Below, in pieces: positions 1 through 12,900 of a DNA stretch of 64,000 nucleotides. The notes under the pieces were generated by a model, which saw nothing but the letters and a program-made list of their open reading frames with translations, ran no database searches and was not told the DNA's origin. The position numbers and the translations under genes were made by a program. The stretch is taken from NCBI GenBank assembly GCA_011316305.1, contig SAUG01000027.1, positions 1-64,000 on the forward strand. Direction: 5' to 3'. The number at the start of each line of letters is the position of its first letter. The stretch's first letter is position 1. Source of the DNA: Rusavskia elegans (taxonomy: Eukaryota > Ascomycota > Lecanoromycetes > Teloschistales > Teloschistaceae).

Positions 1-1744
1 GGACCCCGGGGGTAGATGATTGTCAAAGAAAGACTCCCATCAAATTGCGTCTTTCGAATTTGCTCAAAACTGGTGTGATACCTTTAGGCTAGTAGGTGTG
101 ATCGACGCGGAGCAGCCAGACCTCTCACCGTCAACACGTCTGATAAGAAATTTACTTATCAAGATTGCCCTGAAGTGGCAAGCAAATGGCATCTGCTGCT
201 GTTATGAAAGTAGCGTGAAAGGATGCCGCCAGCAATAGAGTGGGCGATCTTGAGTGGATGATAAAATTACCTGCTAACTCATGTACTTAGTAGATGTGGC
301 TTTCTGAAGGGAACATCGTCCAGCTTACGAGAGCCCAGGCATATCAAGGGATAACACCTTCCCCTCGGCTGACCTGATTGTTGAGTCCCATGCACGGCGG
401 AAAAAAGGAGAGATTGATGAAGACCACAGCAGACAGCGCACACTCATCGAACGATGGTACACTGGAACCTAGATTCCAGCAGCCGCCTGATAGACTGTGT
501 CAGATGGGCAGCCCTGCTCGAGGCATCTGAGGCTCATGGTGGAATTCAGGCCTCGAGCCAGGCACCGTCAGCTCTGCAACCAATCGTGCGCATAGTCGGT
601 GGGACCGCGTCCGGGAGTCATCGCGATCAATGAAAATTGGTGGGCGTTGTCGAAGTCAAATGGAAATAGGGTCTTTTGGGCCCACAAGGAAGGATATGCG
701 ATCAGCTGTGGGGCGCTTTCATGGTCCAGACTCCAGAGCATGTAACGTTGGATCATAGTTCAAGTAAACCATGAGCACATCCTTCGACTAATGCACAGCG
801 GCATCTCGTACTTGTGCGACGCATGTAATCGACAGACGCATCCTACTGCTAGCTCTGCTACATGGCTCGGGCCAGCCGTTCAGCAGGTGAGTATATGGCT
901 GGAGTTTAAGCAAATCAATGGATCCAAAGCCTGTAGGACATCGGTGGGATCGAGGACACGTAGGCTTTATGTACGCTGTCAGACAGCCACAAGAGAAAGA
1001 AAGGTCTCTTGACACAAGAATTCAGACACGAAGAGCGAAGCAAAAGCTACCAACCCGTGACCCCCAATATGTATCGAGACCCTACCTTACTGCCGCAGGA
1101 ACAGAGCGCGCGACGAACCACAATCGAGTCTCAATGGCATTGTTGATGTGCCGTGGAGATAATCGAGTCTTTCTTTGCCCCGTGAGCATGTCAGTCGCAA
1201 TGGGGCGCGTACAGCAGTCGGTACCTCGATATGGTCGTTCGATCTAACGGTTCCGCAGCTGTCATTGTACAGCTGCTGGAAGCATGCATTGAATGGAGCA
1301 ACGACCGTGGCAATACCGTACTCTGCAATTGCTTTTTAATCCGACGAGCTTGTGACGCAGGTGGAGAGCGTTGGGAAGGTGGCACCCTGACTAAACTCAA
1401 TTGAGAGCGGAGGTGCAGGAACGTCTGAATCGGGCGGTGCGACTCGATGTCGGATATACGGTTGCACTGAAGAGGAATTCGCTTTGGGCCAGGAGATGAG
1501 GAGGGAGCTCGAAACAACGCGAGGCGTGGTGTGTTTCGTGCGCCAGTTGCCTTCATATGCTGCCATTTATGCGGTCAAACGTCGTTAACGAGTCCCGCTC
1601 TCCTCCGCCTGTGGTCCTCTTGTGCGCCATGTTCGAGGGCTTGCTGCACATACCGCCTGTCACCCATGTCCGCCGACGATCGAATCGACTAAGGTAGCCA
1701 GGCCGGGTAATTTGCCAGGCCATGCGAAGTCCGACGGCAGAAGT
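1..1744. other. No supported gene; upstream region of the AcuM-like gene
   Basis: Balanced base composition. Only short overlapping open frames on both strands, none with a domain, signal peptide or splice chain I recognise. A 62-codon minus frame at 568-756 looks somewhat protein-like but has no partner exon that I could join. The part next to 1745 probably holds the promoter and 5' leader of the downstream regulator gene. Confidence 0.5.
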
Positions 1745-3764
1745 ATGGAGAAAGATGATGTCGCCACCGCTCCAGTCACTCCGCAAGAGCCTCAGGAGCA
1801 GCAGCACCAACACGAGCAGGAGCATCAAAACCAGAAACATCAGCGAGAGGATCCACCATCACCACCCGTGTTTGGCACCACGTCGTCGAGCGCAGGAAGC
1901 ACGAGCCCGAAGAAACGGCGCAAGGTCAATCATGGTACGTCCATACGTCCCGAGTTCGACGACCCAGCATATGCTTTCCATTCGGCTATGCACTGACACA
2001 TGCTCCCTCGAACAGCTTGCATTTACTGTAGGAGGTCGGTAAGTACGCCATCGTCTTGTCCCCACGCTACACGACATCTTTCTCCCCTGATTGCCGTTCC
2101 TTGCTCCGTCTGCGAGACTGACGATGGCCCTTCTACCTCGTCCAATGACAGCACATGACCTGCGACCTGGTAAGCTGTTTGATTGGGTTGGCGCCCGAGC
2201 TGTCCCTCCATGCTGCCTCAGTCTTTCCTCAGCCTAACGCCGTTTCGTTCGTGTATAGGATCGTCCTTGTGCACGATGTGTCAAGCGCAACATAGGCCAT
2301 CTCTGCCATGATGAACCGCGCGACCATGCAAAGTCCGCCAAGATCCCCTCGGGGAGCTTGGAAAATGGGGATAAGAATGCAGCCTTGAGGCAGGACGACC
2401 TTACCGCCGACGGCCTATTATCATCCGTCGACCAACAGCGAGCGAGCGAGCAATTGCTGCAAGAAACCGACCTGGATCTGGGCACCCAGCCGGTCCCGAC
2501 AGATGTTCAGACCACCTCCACCCAACTAGCGGATTCCTCGCCAACCTCTGGAGCTCCTAGTGAGCTTCCAGGGGGGAAGAGTCTCCCGTGTACGTCGATG
2601 GATCGACCTTTCTGACGACGCCGCTGACAGCATTCACCAGTCTTAGGCTACAGTGGTTGGAGCCTTGGGGAGCAGAACCAATTCCAGGACATGCACAGCT
2701 TTCACCCGTCTTATATGTTCAACGCGCCAGAGGTCACCAACGAGTACAATCTTCTGAATGATTTCCTAAGCACTAGCCTTCTCGATGACGATAACATGTT
2801 CTCGACTGACGACGCTCAGCCTCCCTATCCGGGGAATTCTCTCGGGAGCACTATAGCAGGCGGTACCAATCGTCCAGGAAGCCAACGTTCATCCACGCAA
2901 ACCTTCCGGTTCCCTGGCGCGTCCCAAGCTGCCACGGCTGCCTCGAGTGAAACCATTCGTCCACCAAGCGCGATGCCTACAGATAAGGCCCGCGAAACCT
3001 ATTATATGACAGCGGCCGATCCTGCCGGTAGCGACACTCCCGAGGAACGCATGGAGAAGCTTCTGAAAGCCAAGTACGACGCCGGCATGCTTAGGCCGTT
3101 CAACTACGTCAAAGGTTATGCGCGCCTAAACCAGTACATGGACAAGTACATGCAACCAACCAGCCGCCAGAAGATCCTGCGAGGGCTGGACAGATTCCGG
3201 CCCAAATTCCGAGAGCGGATGCAGACGCTTACGGACATGCAGTTGGTGCGTGTGGAGATGTGGTTCGAACGGAGCTTGATGGAGTATGACCGCGTATTCG
3301 CAAGCATGGCCATCCCGGCTTGCTGCTGGCGCAGGACCGGCGAAATATTCCGGGGCAACAAGGAGATGGCCGAGTTGATCCACGTACCGATTGAACAGCT
3401 CCGAGATGTAGGCAGCCTGGATGGCAACGACCCGCCCGGCCAGCTCGTTGACCTGTGATGCTAGGGAAAACTCGCGATCCACGAGATTATCGTCGAGGAC
3501 CACCTCGTCAGCTATTGGGAGAAATTCGAGGCCATTGCATTTGACACGTCACAAAAAGCGATGTTGACAAGCTGCTCGTTGAAGAATCCCAACCTGAGTT
3601 CAAGCGACCCGGAAATCCGTTGTTGCTTCTCCTTCACCATTCGACGAGACATTTACGACATGTAGGCAATCACATCCAACTCTTGGGAAAGCGGCTGGCT
3701 GATCTCGAACAGACCATCGCTGATCGTTGGTAATTTTCTGCCGATGGAGCCAGGCAAAGGATAG
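1745..3764 (+). CDS. acuM: Zn2Cys6 plus PAS transcription factor, Rds2/AcuM-like regulator of gluconeogenesis
   Basis: Seven exons joined by eye: 1745-1934, 2016-2038, 2152-2169, 2259-2589, 2647-3407, 3465-3661 and 3713-3764. They sum to 1572 nt and close in frame (523 aa). A basic stretch (KKRRK, about residues 56-60) precedes a zinc cluster with spacing C-x2-C-x6-C-x5-C-x2-C-x8-C at residues 65-93, followed by HDEPR. A conserved block around APEVTNEYNLLNDFL lies near residue 212, and a PAS-like region (FASMAIPACCWRR, about residue 405) runs to the C-terminal IVGNFLP. Fungal proteins of this architecture (S. cerevisiae Rds2, Aspergillus AcuM, paralogue AcuK/Ert1) activate PEP carboxykinase and fructose-1,6-bisphosphatase genes on gluconeogenic carbon. 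The zinc cluster wording fits Rds2/AcuM better than AcuK, but the paralogue assignment is from memory. A start at 1622 in the same frame is possible. The zinc cluster is split over four exons, two of them microexons. Confidence 0.85.
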
Positions 3765-4173
3765 ACTTCTCTTGTGTGAAAATTCTCTTCAAGCTGTACA
3801 TTTTGAAATGACATGGATTAGTAGTGAGAAGCCACGAAATCAGGTTGATGTCGTTCCATGCGTGTTTGATCTCTACGGCGAGCTTTCAGGCCGAATGTGT
3901 CGCGCCAACGGGTTGCCCGATGATCGTCCTAAGGTACTTTCCCTACCATCTTACTGATCTTGACACACAGTTCATCGCCGCTTCTTCAACAAGCTAGCAA
4001 CCCCGTATCCTGCGCTATGAGCCGGCTGAACATGCCTGCCTACCTGGTAATTGTTCCGAAACCCAAGCACATCTGAAAAGACCTCTTGCCGTGAACGCGC
4101 TTGCACTTGCAGGCTTGTCGTTGTCTTCTTCAGCAGGCGACTACGTGACATACCTCCTCGCTCCTACTCGTCA
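3765..4173. other. Intergenic, no gene seen
   Basis: Spacer of about 410 bp between two plus-strand genes. It should hold the 3' UTR of the regulator and the promoter of SPO22. I see no repeats or conserved frame. Confidence 0.5.
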
Positions 4174-7100
4174 ATGGCGCCCGCCGCCAAGAGCGCCCTG
4201 AAAGAAAACAAACGATTGGAATCCATCCTGGGTTCGTTCTGCTTCTCGTCTCCTTGATGCATCATCCGCTCCCCGAAAGAGACTGACGGCCCGCTCAGCT
4301 TTCGCTACAAGGCTGGAAAAGGCCCTTCGAGACGCATCCGACACTGTACCTCTACTGGCAGATACCCTTCTCGAGCATATCGAAAGCATTGCTCTTCTTT
4401 CTACCTCAGCTTTCGCGAACAAGACTCGAGACCTGGATGAACGAGGGACTAGGTTATGGAACCTGGCGTCGAAGCTCACGGACGATACCAGAACCGCCCA
4501 GACGTTGGCACTGGGTCCGCGAGCATAACCTCACCAGCTAGTGTGTGGCTGATAAGAGCAGTGCGAGCTTTTGCAACTCTGCTGCTGGACTGCGCGCAGA
4601 GGACCGCTGTCGCTGCAGTAGCAAGTCCGACCCCATCAGCACCACAAATCCAAAATCTGCCCTGACTCTAGCGCAGATGATGTTCGAGTCATGAAGACTG
4701 CTTTGAGGGCCTCGAGGTGCTGTCTCGGTGCGAATAATCATCGCTTCCGCACTTGCCCCTTCTTCCCAGGCTGACCAGCACAGATCAAGGACAGTTAAGC
4801 ATAGTGGAGAGAATTGTCGAACGAGCGGCGTTCTATGAGCAAAGGTTACAGAAGGGGTTACAGGCCGGAGATACTCAGGATTCGGGACCAAGCGTCCGTC
4901 GGGTGTCTGCTGAGTACTGTGTCCTCAGGATTGCACTTGTACGTTAGCTCGGCCTCCAGTGAAACAACGTCTTCCTGCTCCTGGTAGCCACTGACGGTAC
5001 GGCAGGCATGGCGCCAAGAGCGATTAGATCTCGCTGAAATATGGCTATCCAACATGAACCTAGAAAGCAGCACTCTCGAGCTTTCTATAGCGGAACGATT
5101 GGCAGACGCTTTGTTCGAGATTGGTCGTGATCAGATGACCAAGGGGTGCTATACGTCGGCCTTGCAATGGCTGGACAGGGCTCACGACATTCTCGCCACT
5201 CACAATCCAGAGGACTTGAGCACCGACGCAAGCGAAGTTCGAAGCTGCATCATGCACACTCTGATCCGGGTTCTCCTCAAAGCGCGTGATGAAGAAAGCA
5301 TTTCAAGGGCTTGGAATATCTGCCATGAGCTGGAAGGCGAGACGAAGAACAAGGTTGTCCTCTGGCTCCTGAAACTCGAGCTCCTGGGTGTGGATCAATC
5401 GGCCGCTCAAGATTACTATGAGGTCCTCGATGGAGTCGTGCGTCACATTCATCTCTCAGATGTAAATTTGGCCATGATCCTACATCATGTCCATGAACTT
5501 CGACGGCGGAATGCCCGCCTAGCACACGCTATCCTTGTGGTGCTACTATCGGAAAGGGTGCTGGTCATGGACGAGATTGCTTGGGTGGAAAAGACATTGG
5601 TCACCACAGTATGGAACTGCACAACCTCTCCAGATTTGGGGACCATGACGGATGCGCTTGAAGAGCTCTTGGATACGATTGTCGCAAAGACTGACTCGGC
5701 GCTTAGTACATCTGCCACGCACGCAGCTCAGATTGTAAGTGTTTCCTTGTACCCATATGTTTACTCATGCTTTGGTAACGGATCGTCAGCTAATTGAGCA
5801 CAAAGTTGATGTTGAAACGAATCGAGGCGTTGTATAACGAAGCGGACTACGACCAGGCAGACATCTGGTGTCGGCTCGCTCTGCATAATGTGTTCAGCGG
5901 TTCTGGCACATCCAATGTCGGAAAACTGCAAAGGTTACTCCTTTTTAACGCTGTCGAAATGCATCTTTTTGACGACTCTACAGAAAACGGTTACTGTGCG
6001 CGCTCGGCAGGTCAGACCTCGGCAAATGTCGTGAAATTCGCCACCAGATGTCTGACTCGACTGAGCGGGATCCGTCTACTCGATATCTGCTATACAAAGT
6101 AGCTTTGAAATGCCAGGATGCTGATCTAGGTAGGCCTCCGCTGGACCAGCAAGCCAAGTCTCAGAGTCGACAAAACTGACTTTGTGCGAGCTGCCGAATG
6201 TCTCGAGTCAATTAGCAAGGAGCAGGGAAAAGACGCTAATCTACTGTACGCTTGCGTGTTGGAAGCTCAGAAGAACGGAGACCGGCTACAAGTCATTCGG
6301 GCACTGAGCCAGGTACTCGAAAAGACAACCTACCAGGCCACTGCTGGACTTCACCTCCCAGCCCTGCTTCGGTACGTAGCTGAAGTGTCGATCCGATTCT
6401 GTACTGACTTGTGTAGCCTCACTGCTCGGATGCTTATTCAAGAGTTGGAAAGTGGACAAAGTCAAGATCAGCAGTGCATCGATGAGTTGTGCAAGGTATT
6501 TGAAGGCGGTATGTTGAGCTACCACATACAGACAATTCTGTCACTGTTCTTTCGGGGTTTCTGACAAACCGTCGTAGCTGCGGCAGCGGCGAAAAGGTCA
6601 CGACGCGATTCCAGCCAAGATGATATATTCCCCTCTGCGGAGCTTGATTGGTTCTCGCGCAACAGCTACAATGTAGCACTGAAAATGTGCACCGTCTGGA
6701 AGGCTGATGCAACTTTACGGATAGTGCGAGCGTGCTCGAATGTTAGTAGAAACGGAACCGAATCTAAGAAGACGTCCAAAGCTGACTTTCCTGAGTTTAT
6801 TGGTGTCTATTCGCTCGACAACTATGCCGGTCAAGACTCAGATCTCTCTTTGCGGCGGCTTTTCTGTGACTTCCTCGGATGCTGCCTGCTGACTACGCTA
6901 GCGAGAGGAGAAGACGTGATAGAGGACCAGGTACGATCAGTGTGACATTATCCGCTGGTGCTAATGACTTCACAGCTGCAATACTACCTGACGCTTCGAA
7001 AGACCATGGGTGATTTCCGGACGCTTGTGAAGCAACAATTGCCAAAGCTAGAAGGTGGTGCCAAGTCAGATCTTCTGCGTAAATACTCCTGCCTTATAGC

Positions 7101-7835
7101 CCTCGACTTTGAGGCTGCTGCAAAACTCAAGGCTTGGGCAAACCTGGAAGATTTAATCAGCGTATGTACAACGTTTTGCACTGGGTGGATTTCGTTGAAG
7201 CGGGCCAGGAAAGCGAGTCTTGCGGAGACGACAACGTATACAGTATCATGGCCGATATCATACTGGCGTCCGAGGCGCCCACCGAAGGTAAGTCATCTCT
7301 TGTACATCGTCTGAATAGAAATCTCATTGCCAATAGTCATCATTGCCACACTACAGGTAAGTACAACCGCTGGCAAGACTGCGAGAATACTGCTCAATCA
7401 TCCAGCAAATCGTTAACCGTGTATGGTCTCGGGACATTGAGAATATCGAGCGACTGGCCCGCTGGATCAGATGCTTGCTGTCACTAGCGCTATCATTCAA
7501 CGTCGAGATGGCAGAAAACCTGATTGATCAGGTTGTCTCAATTGCCTGGAGTGCACAAAAGGTTCGCAGCCACACGCTAGATGTTCCACATCGTTAGATG
7601 CTGACATGACGGTATTGGTTTCAATTAGAAAACGATTCCCTATCCGGTGGAAGAGCTCGAGTGGGTGGCTACAACAGCTTTCAACCGAGCCGTTGATTTC
7701 TACTGTACATCTCAAGATGCCATTTGCCGGCGATGGGCTGAGAAGGCAATGAGCCTAGCAATTTTGAGCGACGATGATGGACAGCTTCATCGGCTATTAC
7801 AGGCGAAATATCTGGGCCTGACATGGGATCGTTGA
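4174..7835 (+). CDS. SPO22: SPO22/ZIP4-like meiotic TPR protein
   Basis: Multi-exon gene with many introns of about 45-70 bp. The SPO22/ZIP4 family (Pfam SPO22) organises synapsis-initiation complexes and crossover formation during meiosis through TPR-like helices. Readable family blocks in order: LDERGTRLWNLASKL, VRAFATLLLDCAQ, ERAAFYEQRL, ALFEIGRD...ALQWLDRAHDI, ADIWCRLALH, RDPSTRYLLYKVALK, AECLESI...LLYACVLEAQK, ELDWFSRNSYNVALK, and a C-terminal VEELEWVATTAFNRAVDFYC...CRRWAEKAM...YLGLTWD before the stop at 7833-7835. Introns I could place in frame include 6130-6190 (acceptor TGCGAG) and one starting just after 5933. The segment 4600-4760 could not be spliced with confidence, so a small error there is possible. 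The start at 4174 is chosen because its short first exon (MAPAAKSALKENKR) splices in phase to the AFATRLEKAL exon. No frame-disrupting lesion was found elsewhere, so the gene looks functional. Confidence 0.88.
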
Positions 7836-8149
7836 CGGGGCCTGTGCGCCGAAAGGGAGCGAAGGTTCTGAGCGTATCAAGATGGCTTTGGAACAAGCAG
7901 CACTGTCACGAAATCTTAACCTTTCAATATCATGCTTCTTTCGGAGCGAATTACGCGTAGGACCATTTCCGATATATGGCATGTATAACAGTATTCCGAG
8001 AAACGAAGATGCCCAGTTTCATACCAACATCTCAGGGGAGCTGCAGAAGGCGAGGAGATCTGAGGGATTGAAGCTTAGAGGTAGGTTCAAAGTCCCCAAC
8101 CTGCTTAACTGAAGGCGAATATTAACGCTGTCCGATATGATGACTCCCG
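7836..8149. other. Intergenic between convergent genes
   Basis: 3' ends of SPO22 (+) and the hypothetical minus gene face each other here. A 76-codon plus frame at 7882-8112 has no features I can support. Confidence 0.45.
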
Positions 8150-8821
8150 TCACAAGTTCACACTGCAGTCTCGGACTTCGCTGATCCTCCCCGTCCAAAC
8201 GTCGACGTTCAAGTTCCTAAGACCGTCGACCTGGGAAAAGCAATACCCCAGTGACCTGTCAGCCAGTTTGAGCAGAACAACCCCGCGGTATCGCTGCACA
8301 TAGCCTGCGGCCTTGAGCAGATAATCTGCCTTCTCGACGCTCATCAGGGCCTGGGTCTTCTGCCATGGGATCTCCTCCAATGCTGCCGGTATCGATCTTG
8401 GGACCACCTGGTTCTTCCACTCGTCCCACTGCTCCGGCCATTGATTCACGATCGTGAACGCGTTCGACTTTCCTGCGGGAGGTGCATCGCCGCCGGAGAG
8501 GAATATGCAGCCGATCGAACGAAAGTGGGCAATGTTGTTGGAGGGTTGGTCACCCGGGCTAACTCTCAGGAAGACAGCTGACAGCTGTGCTTTTCGAAAC
8601 CGGACATCTGATCGCGCTGCAAGCTGGCGGAGGAGATGTGTGACCACTTGGCCAACCGTTAGTCTACGGTCTCCTCCAACATTTCCCCAGCTGGAATCCG
8701 AACTGGGTGGGAAAAGTATGGGCGGATTGTGTGATTCGATTGATAAGGCAAAAGCTGACACCTGCTGAAGGTAAGAGAACGAGAAAATGGACCAGGTTAA
8801 GGCACAAAAGAACCACCCCAT
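8150..8821 (-). CDS. Hypothetical protein with N-terminal signal-like segment
   Basis: Single uninterrupted frame of 223 codons. The N-terminus starts MGWFFCALTWSIF and continues hydrophobic to about residue 24 (VSAFA), which looks like a signal peptide without a positive n-region. The rest is a mixed globular sequence (for example TVGQVVTHLLRQLAARSDVRF and EQWDEWKNQVVPRSI) with three cysteines and no family I recognise. It is convergent with SPO22. It could be a small secreted protein, or the start could lie in another exon, in which case the hydrophobic stretch is not an export signal. I do not assign a function. Confidence 0.5.
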   Translation of the reverse strand: MGWFFCALTWSIFSFSYLQQVSAFALSIESHNPPILFPPSSDSSWGNVGGDRRLTVGQVVTHLLRQLAARSDVRFRKAQLSAVFLRVSPGDQPSNNIAHFRSIGCIFLSGGDAPPAGKSNAFTIVNQWPEQWDEWKNQVVPRSIPAALEEIPWQKTQALMSVEKADYLLKAAGYVQRYRGVVLLKLADRSLGYCFSQVDGLRNLNVDVWTGRISEVRDCSVNL

Positions 8822-9981
8822 CCTTTATTGTTGGGAACGTGGGATGCAGCCTCTTCCTGTTAGATGGTGCGGATTCAAGCTCCAATGAGTATCAGTCTTG
8901 AAGCCAATTGTGCATAAGTGACGGCGGTTACATATTAAAGGGCTGTCTGTCGCTTTGCGCATATCGCCAACGACATCATCGAGCCGTTCCTGGAGATAAA
9001 ACCAAAGATAAACCTAGCCGCATCAATATAAACAGAGAGAATTGCGGCGCACCCCACCCCTGCTGAAGCAGTCTTCCATCACTCTCAACCCCCTCTTCCT
9101 CCCCTCTGCCAAAATTCACCGCAGCAGGGGTATCATACACCCGCGTCCTCCTCTTCCTGATCTGGCAACAGCTGCATCGCCCCGCAACAATCGCAATCGC
9201 AATCGCAGCCGCAATCGCAGCCCCAGAATATAGCGAACCCAAAATTATGGCCACTCGCCTACGCGAGGTTGATGCCTAAGATCCCGTTCACGAGCGCGGG
9301 AAGAATGCAGACGGTCCCGAGCCGGCTCCGATGAGGACGATGAGGACGATGAGGGCCTGGATCGAGTAGTGCCATTGGGCGTTGCCGAGGATCGTTCTAT
9401 AGAGGATGTCGGTGGGGAAAGGAGCAAGACAGTTGCCTTAGGCAGAGGTTTATTAGACGCTTGTCCCTACCGATCATGAAAACAGCGTGGGCGGGATGGA
9501 TCGTGGTCCGAGACCTTCGCTTCGGACAAGCCTGACGGGGGAAAGAGGGCTGGATGACCGCCGGCCAGACTCGGGTGAAGTTCAAACGTGCCGTGGAAGT
9601 TGTGATGAACAGATATCAGAGTCGGCATTTTTATTTCGAGTCGAGGAATATGACTTAGAAGAAGTTCTGCAATAGGGCGCTTAAGGGCGAAGTAGCTCGG
9701 GAAGTTACTCACCCTTTTGGGTCAAGCATCTTGCGCATCGCTGTTGAGATTGAGGTCATCGGGCCCGACCACATGTATCATCCTTCACTTGATAGGATTG
9801 CAATCGATCGAGCCAGTGTTCCTTACAGTCTCGACAATTTTGGCACATAGCAAACCCCATGTATCGACCATCCTTGATACCGCTGGCATCCTCCTTGAGC
9901 TTGATCGACAAGCTGGTGTTCTTGTAGTATTTTAGCTCAGAATGACCAACACTGACGCGTGGTCTGAGTGCTGCGTTCTGC
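8822..9981. other. Intergenic; possible small membrane-protein remnant on minus strand
   Basis: Several short minus frames contain hydrophobic runs (near 9330-9410 IQALIVLIVLIGAG; near 9185-9250 AAIAAAIAIAIVAG). I could not join them into one gene with consistent phases, so no CDS is called. Confidence 0.35.
9185..9227. repeat. CAATCG/CAGCCG hexamer-like microsatellite
   Basis: Short run of imperfect AATCGC/AGCCGC units, which gives the Ala/Ile-rich hydrophobic frame on the minus strand. That composition makes the frame suspect as a real protein. Confidence 0.6.
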
Positions 9982-12900
9982 TCATCGCGCAGCAGGGTCA
10001 GTCTTAACTTGTACCGTCGAGGCATGGGGATTCTGACTACCAGAAGTTGCATTCGCCTGATCTTCTTTTTTAGATTGGAGTGCTAATCTTCTATCGATCA
10101 TTGTTGCCAGGTATTCGTCGAACGATTCACTGCCCATCTCGTCACGTACTCGATCACTCCGTTGCTCTTGTGGTACAATGACGTCCATAGTGGCCTGTAA
10201 CTGTCTCTTGAGAGCCTGGGCTGAGTTTGTACTGAGGCTCCCCTGGGAGCTCGCCATCGCTTTTCGGAAATCTTGCAGCGTGTTGGAGATCTGTTTGGCG
10301 GTGGCATTGATATTGTCCGCACGTTTCGTGATTGTATGCCGGTGTTGCTCGTCCAGCGACGATCGTCGGTTCCTCGATTGCAGATCGACTATCGGGCTCG
10401 AAGGGGGGGAGGCGACTTTGTGTCGGTTACCATGAACGCCATCGCGTCCTGCCAGCTCTGGGGAATGGGTTTTGGAGGAGGTATTGGATTCTGGGACCTC
10501 GGAAGGATCAGAGATTGCGTATCTTGAGGGTTTCCGTCGTAGCCGTGACGGTGACAGATTCCTGGATAGACTAGTTTTGTTATCACCCTTTTCTTTCAAT
10601 GAACGCTGAAAGCTGGCAATCTCGGCCTTCGACAAGACTCGTCTTACAAGTCGCATTGATGACGGCGGTTTGAATTTTGAGGGGTCCGCGTTGCTGAAGC
10701 CGTTGCCGCCCAGATGCTTCGTTTCATCCTGGGGTGGCATAGTCAAGTTCCATAACATGATAGTCCTGTCACTACCGCCGGTACTGACAAGCCTAGTCTT
10801 CATCGTTCCGCCCGTCTCGGAAATTTGCACAAGTGCAAGGTCGCTGACAGCCGTTTGACCTCGAATCAAGGCGAGCAGCGACCCTGATTCAACGTCGTAC
10901 AACCGAATGGATCCGTCCATCGACGAAAATCCCGCGAGGACAGTCGTACGACTGGAAGGCCGCTCTAGAGTCCCCATAGTAAGGCGACTTAAGGTAACAG
11001 ATTCGCTACTCGAGGAATCGGCGGTCTTGAATGTTTGCGTAGTATTCCCTTCGGCAATACTGATTTTCCGAACGCAGCGATCCATGGTCGAGAGGAGTAG
11101 AGTTGAAGATGTATTTGGTAGGAGCGTCATAGACGTAGGGCTGGCTTTTAGATGGATTGTTCTTGTTGAGACGAAAGCAACAGAGTCGTCTGTTCTTGTC
11201 ACTCTTTGGTGGATTACAAGGGTTCTATCCGAAGACATGGAGACTAGGATGCTGCCACTTTGGGTGAACTCGACTTGACGGATGGGGCCTGCATGTTCGT
11301 TGATCAATGACTGCTTGAGCGAACATTCATTCTTGGAGACTCGAAATATCTGTATTGTTCTGTCCCTGCCGCTGCTCGCCGCAAGTGACTGCTCGTCGTC
11401 CATAAGGTGCACCGTAAGATTATGCATCTCGCCGTCATGTCCTCTTACGGCCACTTCGACGTGCCCACTTGTATTGAGGAGACTGAAGACCTTTAGCTTG
11501 GCTTCCTGTCATTGAATGGGGATAGTATGCACCGCAGAAATCCAGTCTTATCTCCCGTCAGCAGCATATTGACTGCTGGAAGATGACGAACGACCCGCAG
11601 TTCGTTCAAGTCGTCTGCTTCAGGAGCCAGAGGCGAGTCCAGCGGGACTGTGCAAGCACCCGTGCAAGTGCCGTCCCAAGACCAATAAAGGATATCGCCC
11701 CTCTCCGAATAAGTTAGGAAGTCAAAGTCTTTCACCGTTGGTCCCGAAGAGGCGACTACACCTATCACCGCGCTGTTGTGGGCTAGCAGCCGATGAATAG
11801 CTGATGCTTCCGGGGCCTGATTGGGACCCGAGAGTACTTCGTAAATGGACATGCCACGGCTGGGGTCAGCGCATACCAGCCGGTTGTCGGCATAACAGAT
11901 AGCGGAGATGCTGGATTCCTTGTTCCTCTGCTCACCTAGTACGTGAAGAGTCTTTTGTTGCTCAGAGGCAGCTGATGGATCTCTCGCAGCAAAGAAGAAA
12001 GTCAAAGGCAAGGCCTCCGGTTCCACCCCCTTTCCGCCTAGCCAGACAACCCTAGAAGAAGGGTCTAGCGTAACACAGGTAATGGAGTGATCCCTTTTTG
12101 CTACTTGACATAGGCGCTGTGAACGATGTGCATCATCCAAGAGACAGACGGCTCCATCCTGTGTGCACAAGACCGCTACATCCTCTGCGATGGCAACAGC
12201 ACAGGTGAACACGGCATCCTTGAGTTCACCAAGCAAAACGTTTCGGCCGGCGAATGTCCTTGGGACAGGGCTAGCGTTGGAAAGGTCGCTTACGGGGTCC
12301 AGGCCACGGCGACATTTCGAAGGTGACGAAGACGGTTCAAACCTCCAGACTTTGACATGGCGGGTACCGACAGTGATGACATTAGTGCCCATCCAAGAGA
12401 TGGTATCAGCCGTGGTACATCGATTGGACGAGTCCAGCTTCAGTGCTCCTGTCTTTGGGTTGATGGACCACAAGAAAAGGCCCCCATCATGGAGATCCCC
12501 TAAGGAGCACAACCACTTCGAGTCAGAGGAAAACGCGATGGCTTGGACGCCGAACGTGTGCTCCGTTAGGCACGCTACAGGGGTACCTGGCGAAGCGCTG
12601 GGTGCCGTCGAGAAGACAAGAATACGTGGATGGTAACCTACCTACTATCTTCAGCTTCTAGACCGAGGGCATTCCACTGGTGGTCGAACTGCGTACCTCT
12701 CCAACGGCAAGATATTTACCAGAAGGACTCAATGCGATACTGGTGACGTTTCTTGACCGATGACTCAGTTTTCCTTTGCCAGGATGATCTACATTGCTAT
12801 CGAATGAGGCAATGCTCAGCTGAGAATCGTCCTTGGTTGGCGTATTGGCTAAAGCTCGGTTACTCGTTGCTTTGGTGGGAGTTGCAGGATTGTAGTAGGA

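Noticed and set aside
5934..6110. Apparent frameshift in SPO22 around the TRYLLYKVALK block
   Set aside because: An intron beginning at the GTTACT just after 5933 and ending CTACAG joins the two frames correctly.
11493..11532. Apparent frameshift or stop in the WD40 gene
   Set aside because: A 50-bp GT/AG intron (11483-11532 on the minus strand) with acceptor CTTCAG restores the frame and the family-like sequence, and the whole CDS then divides by three.
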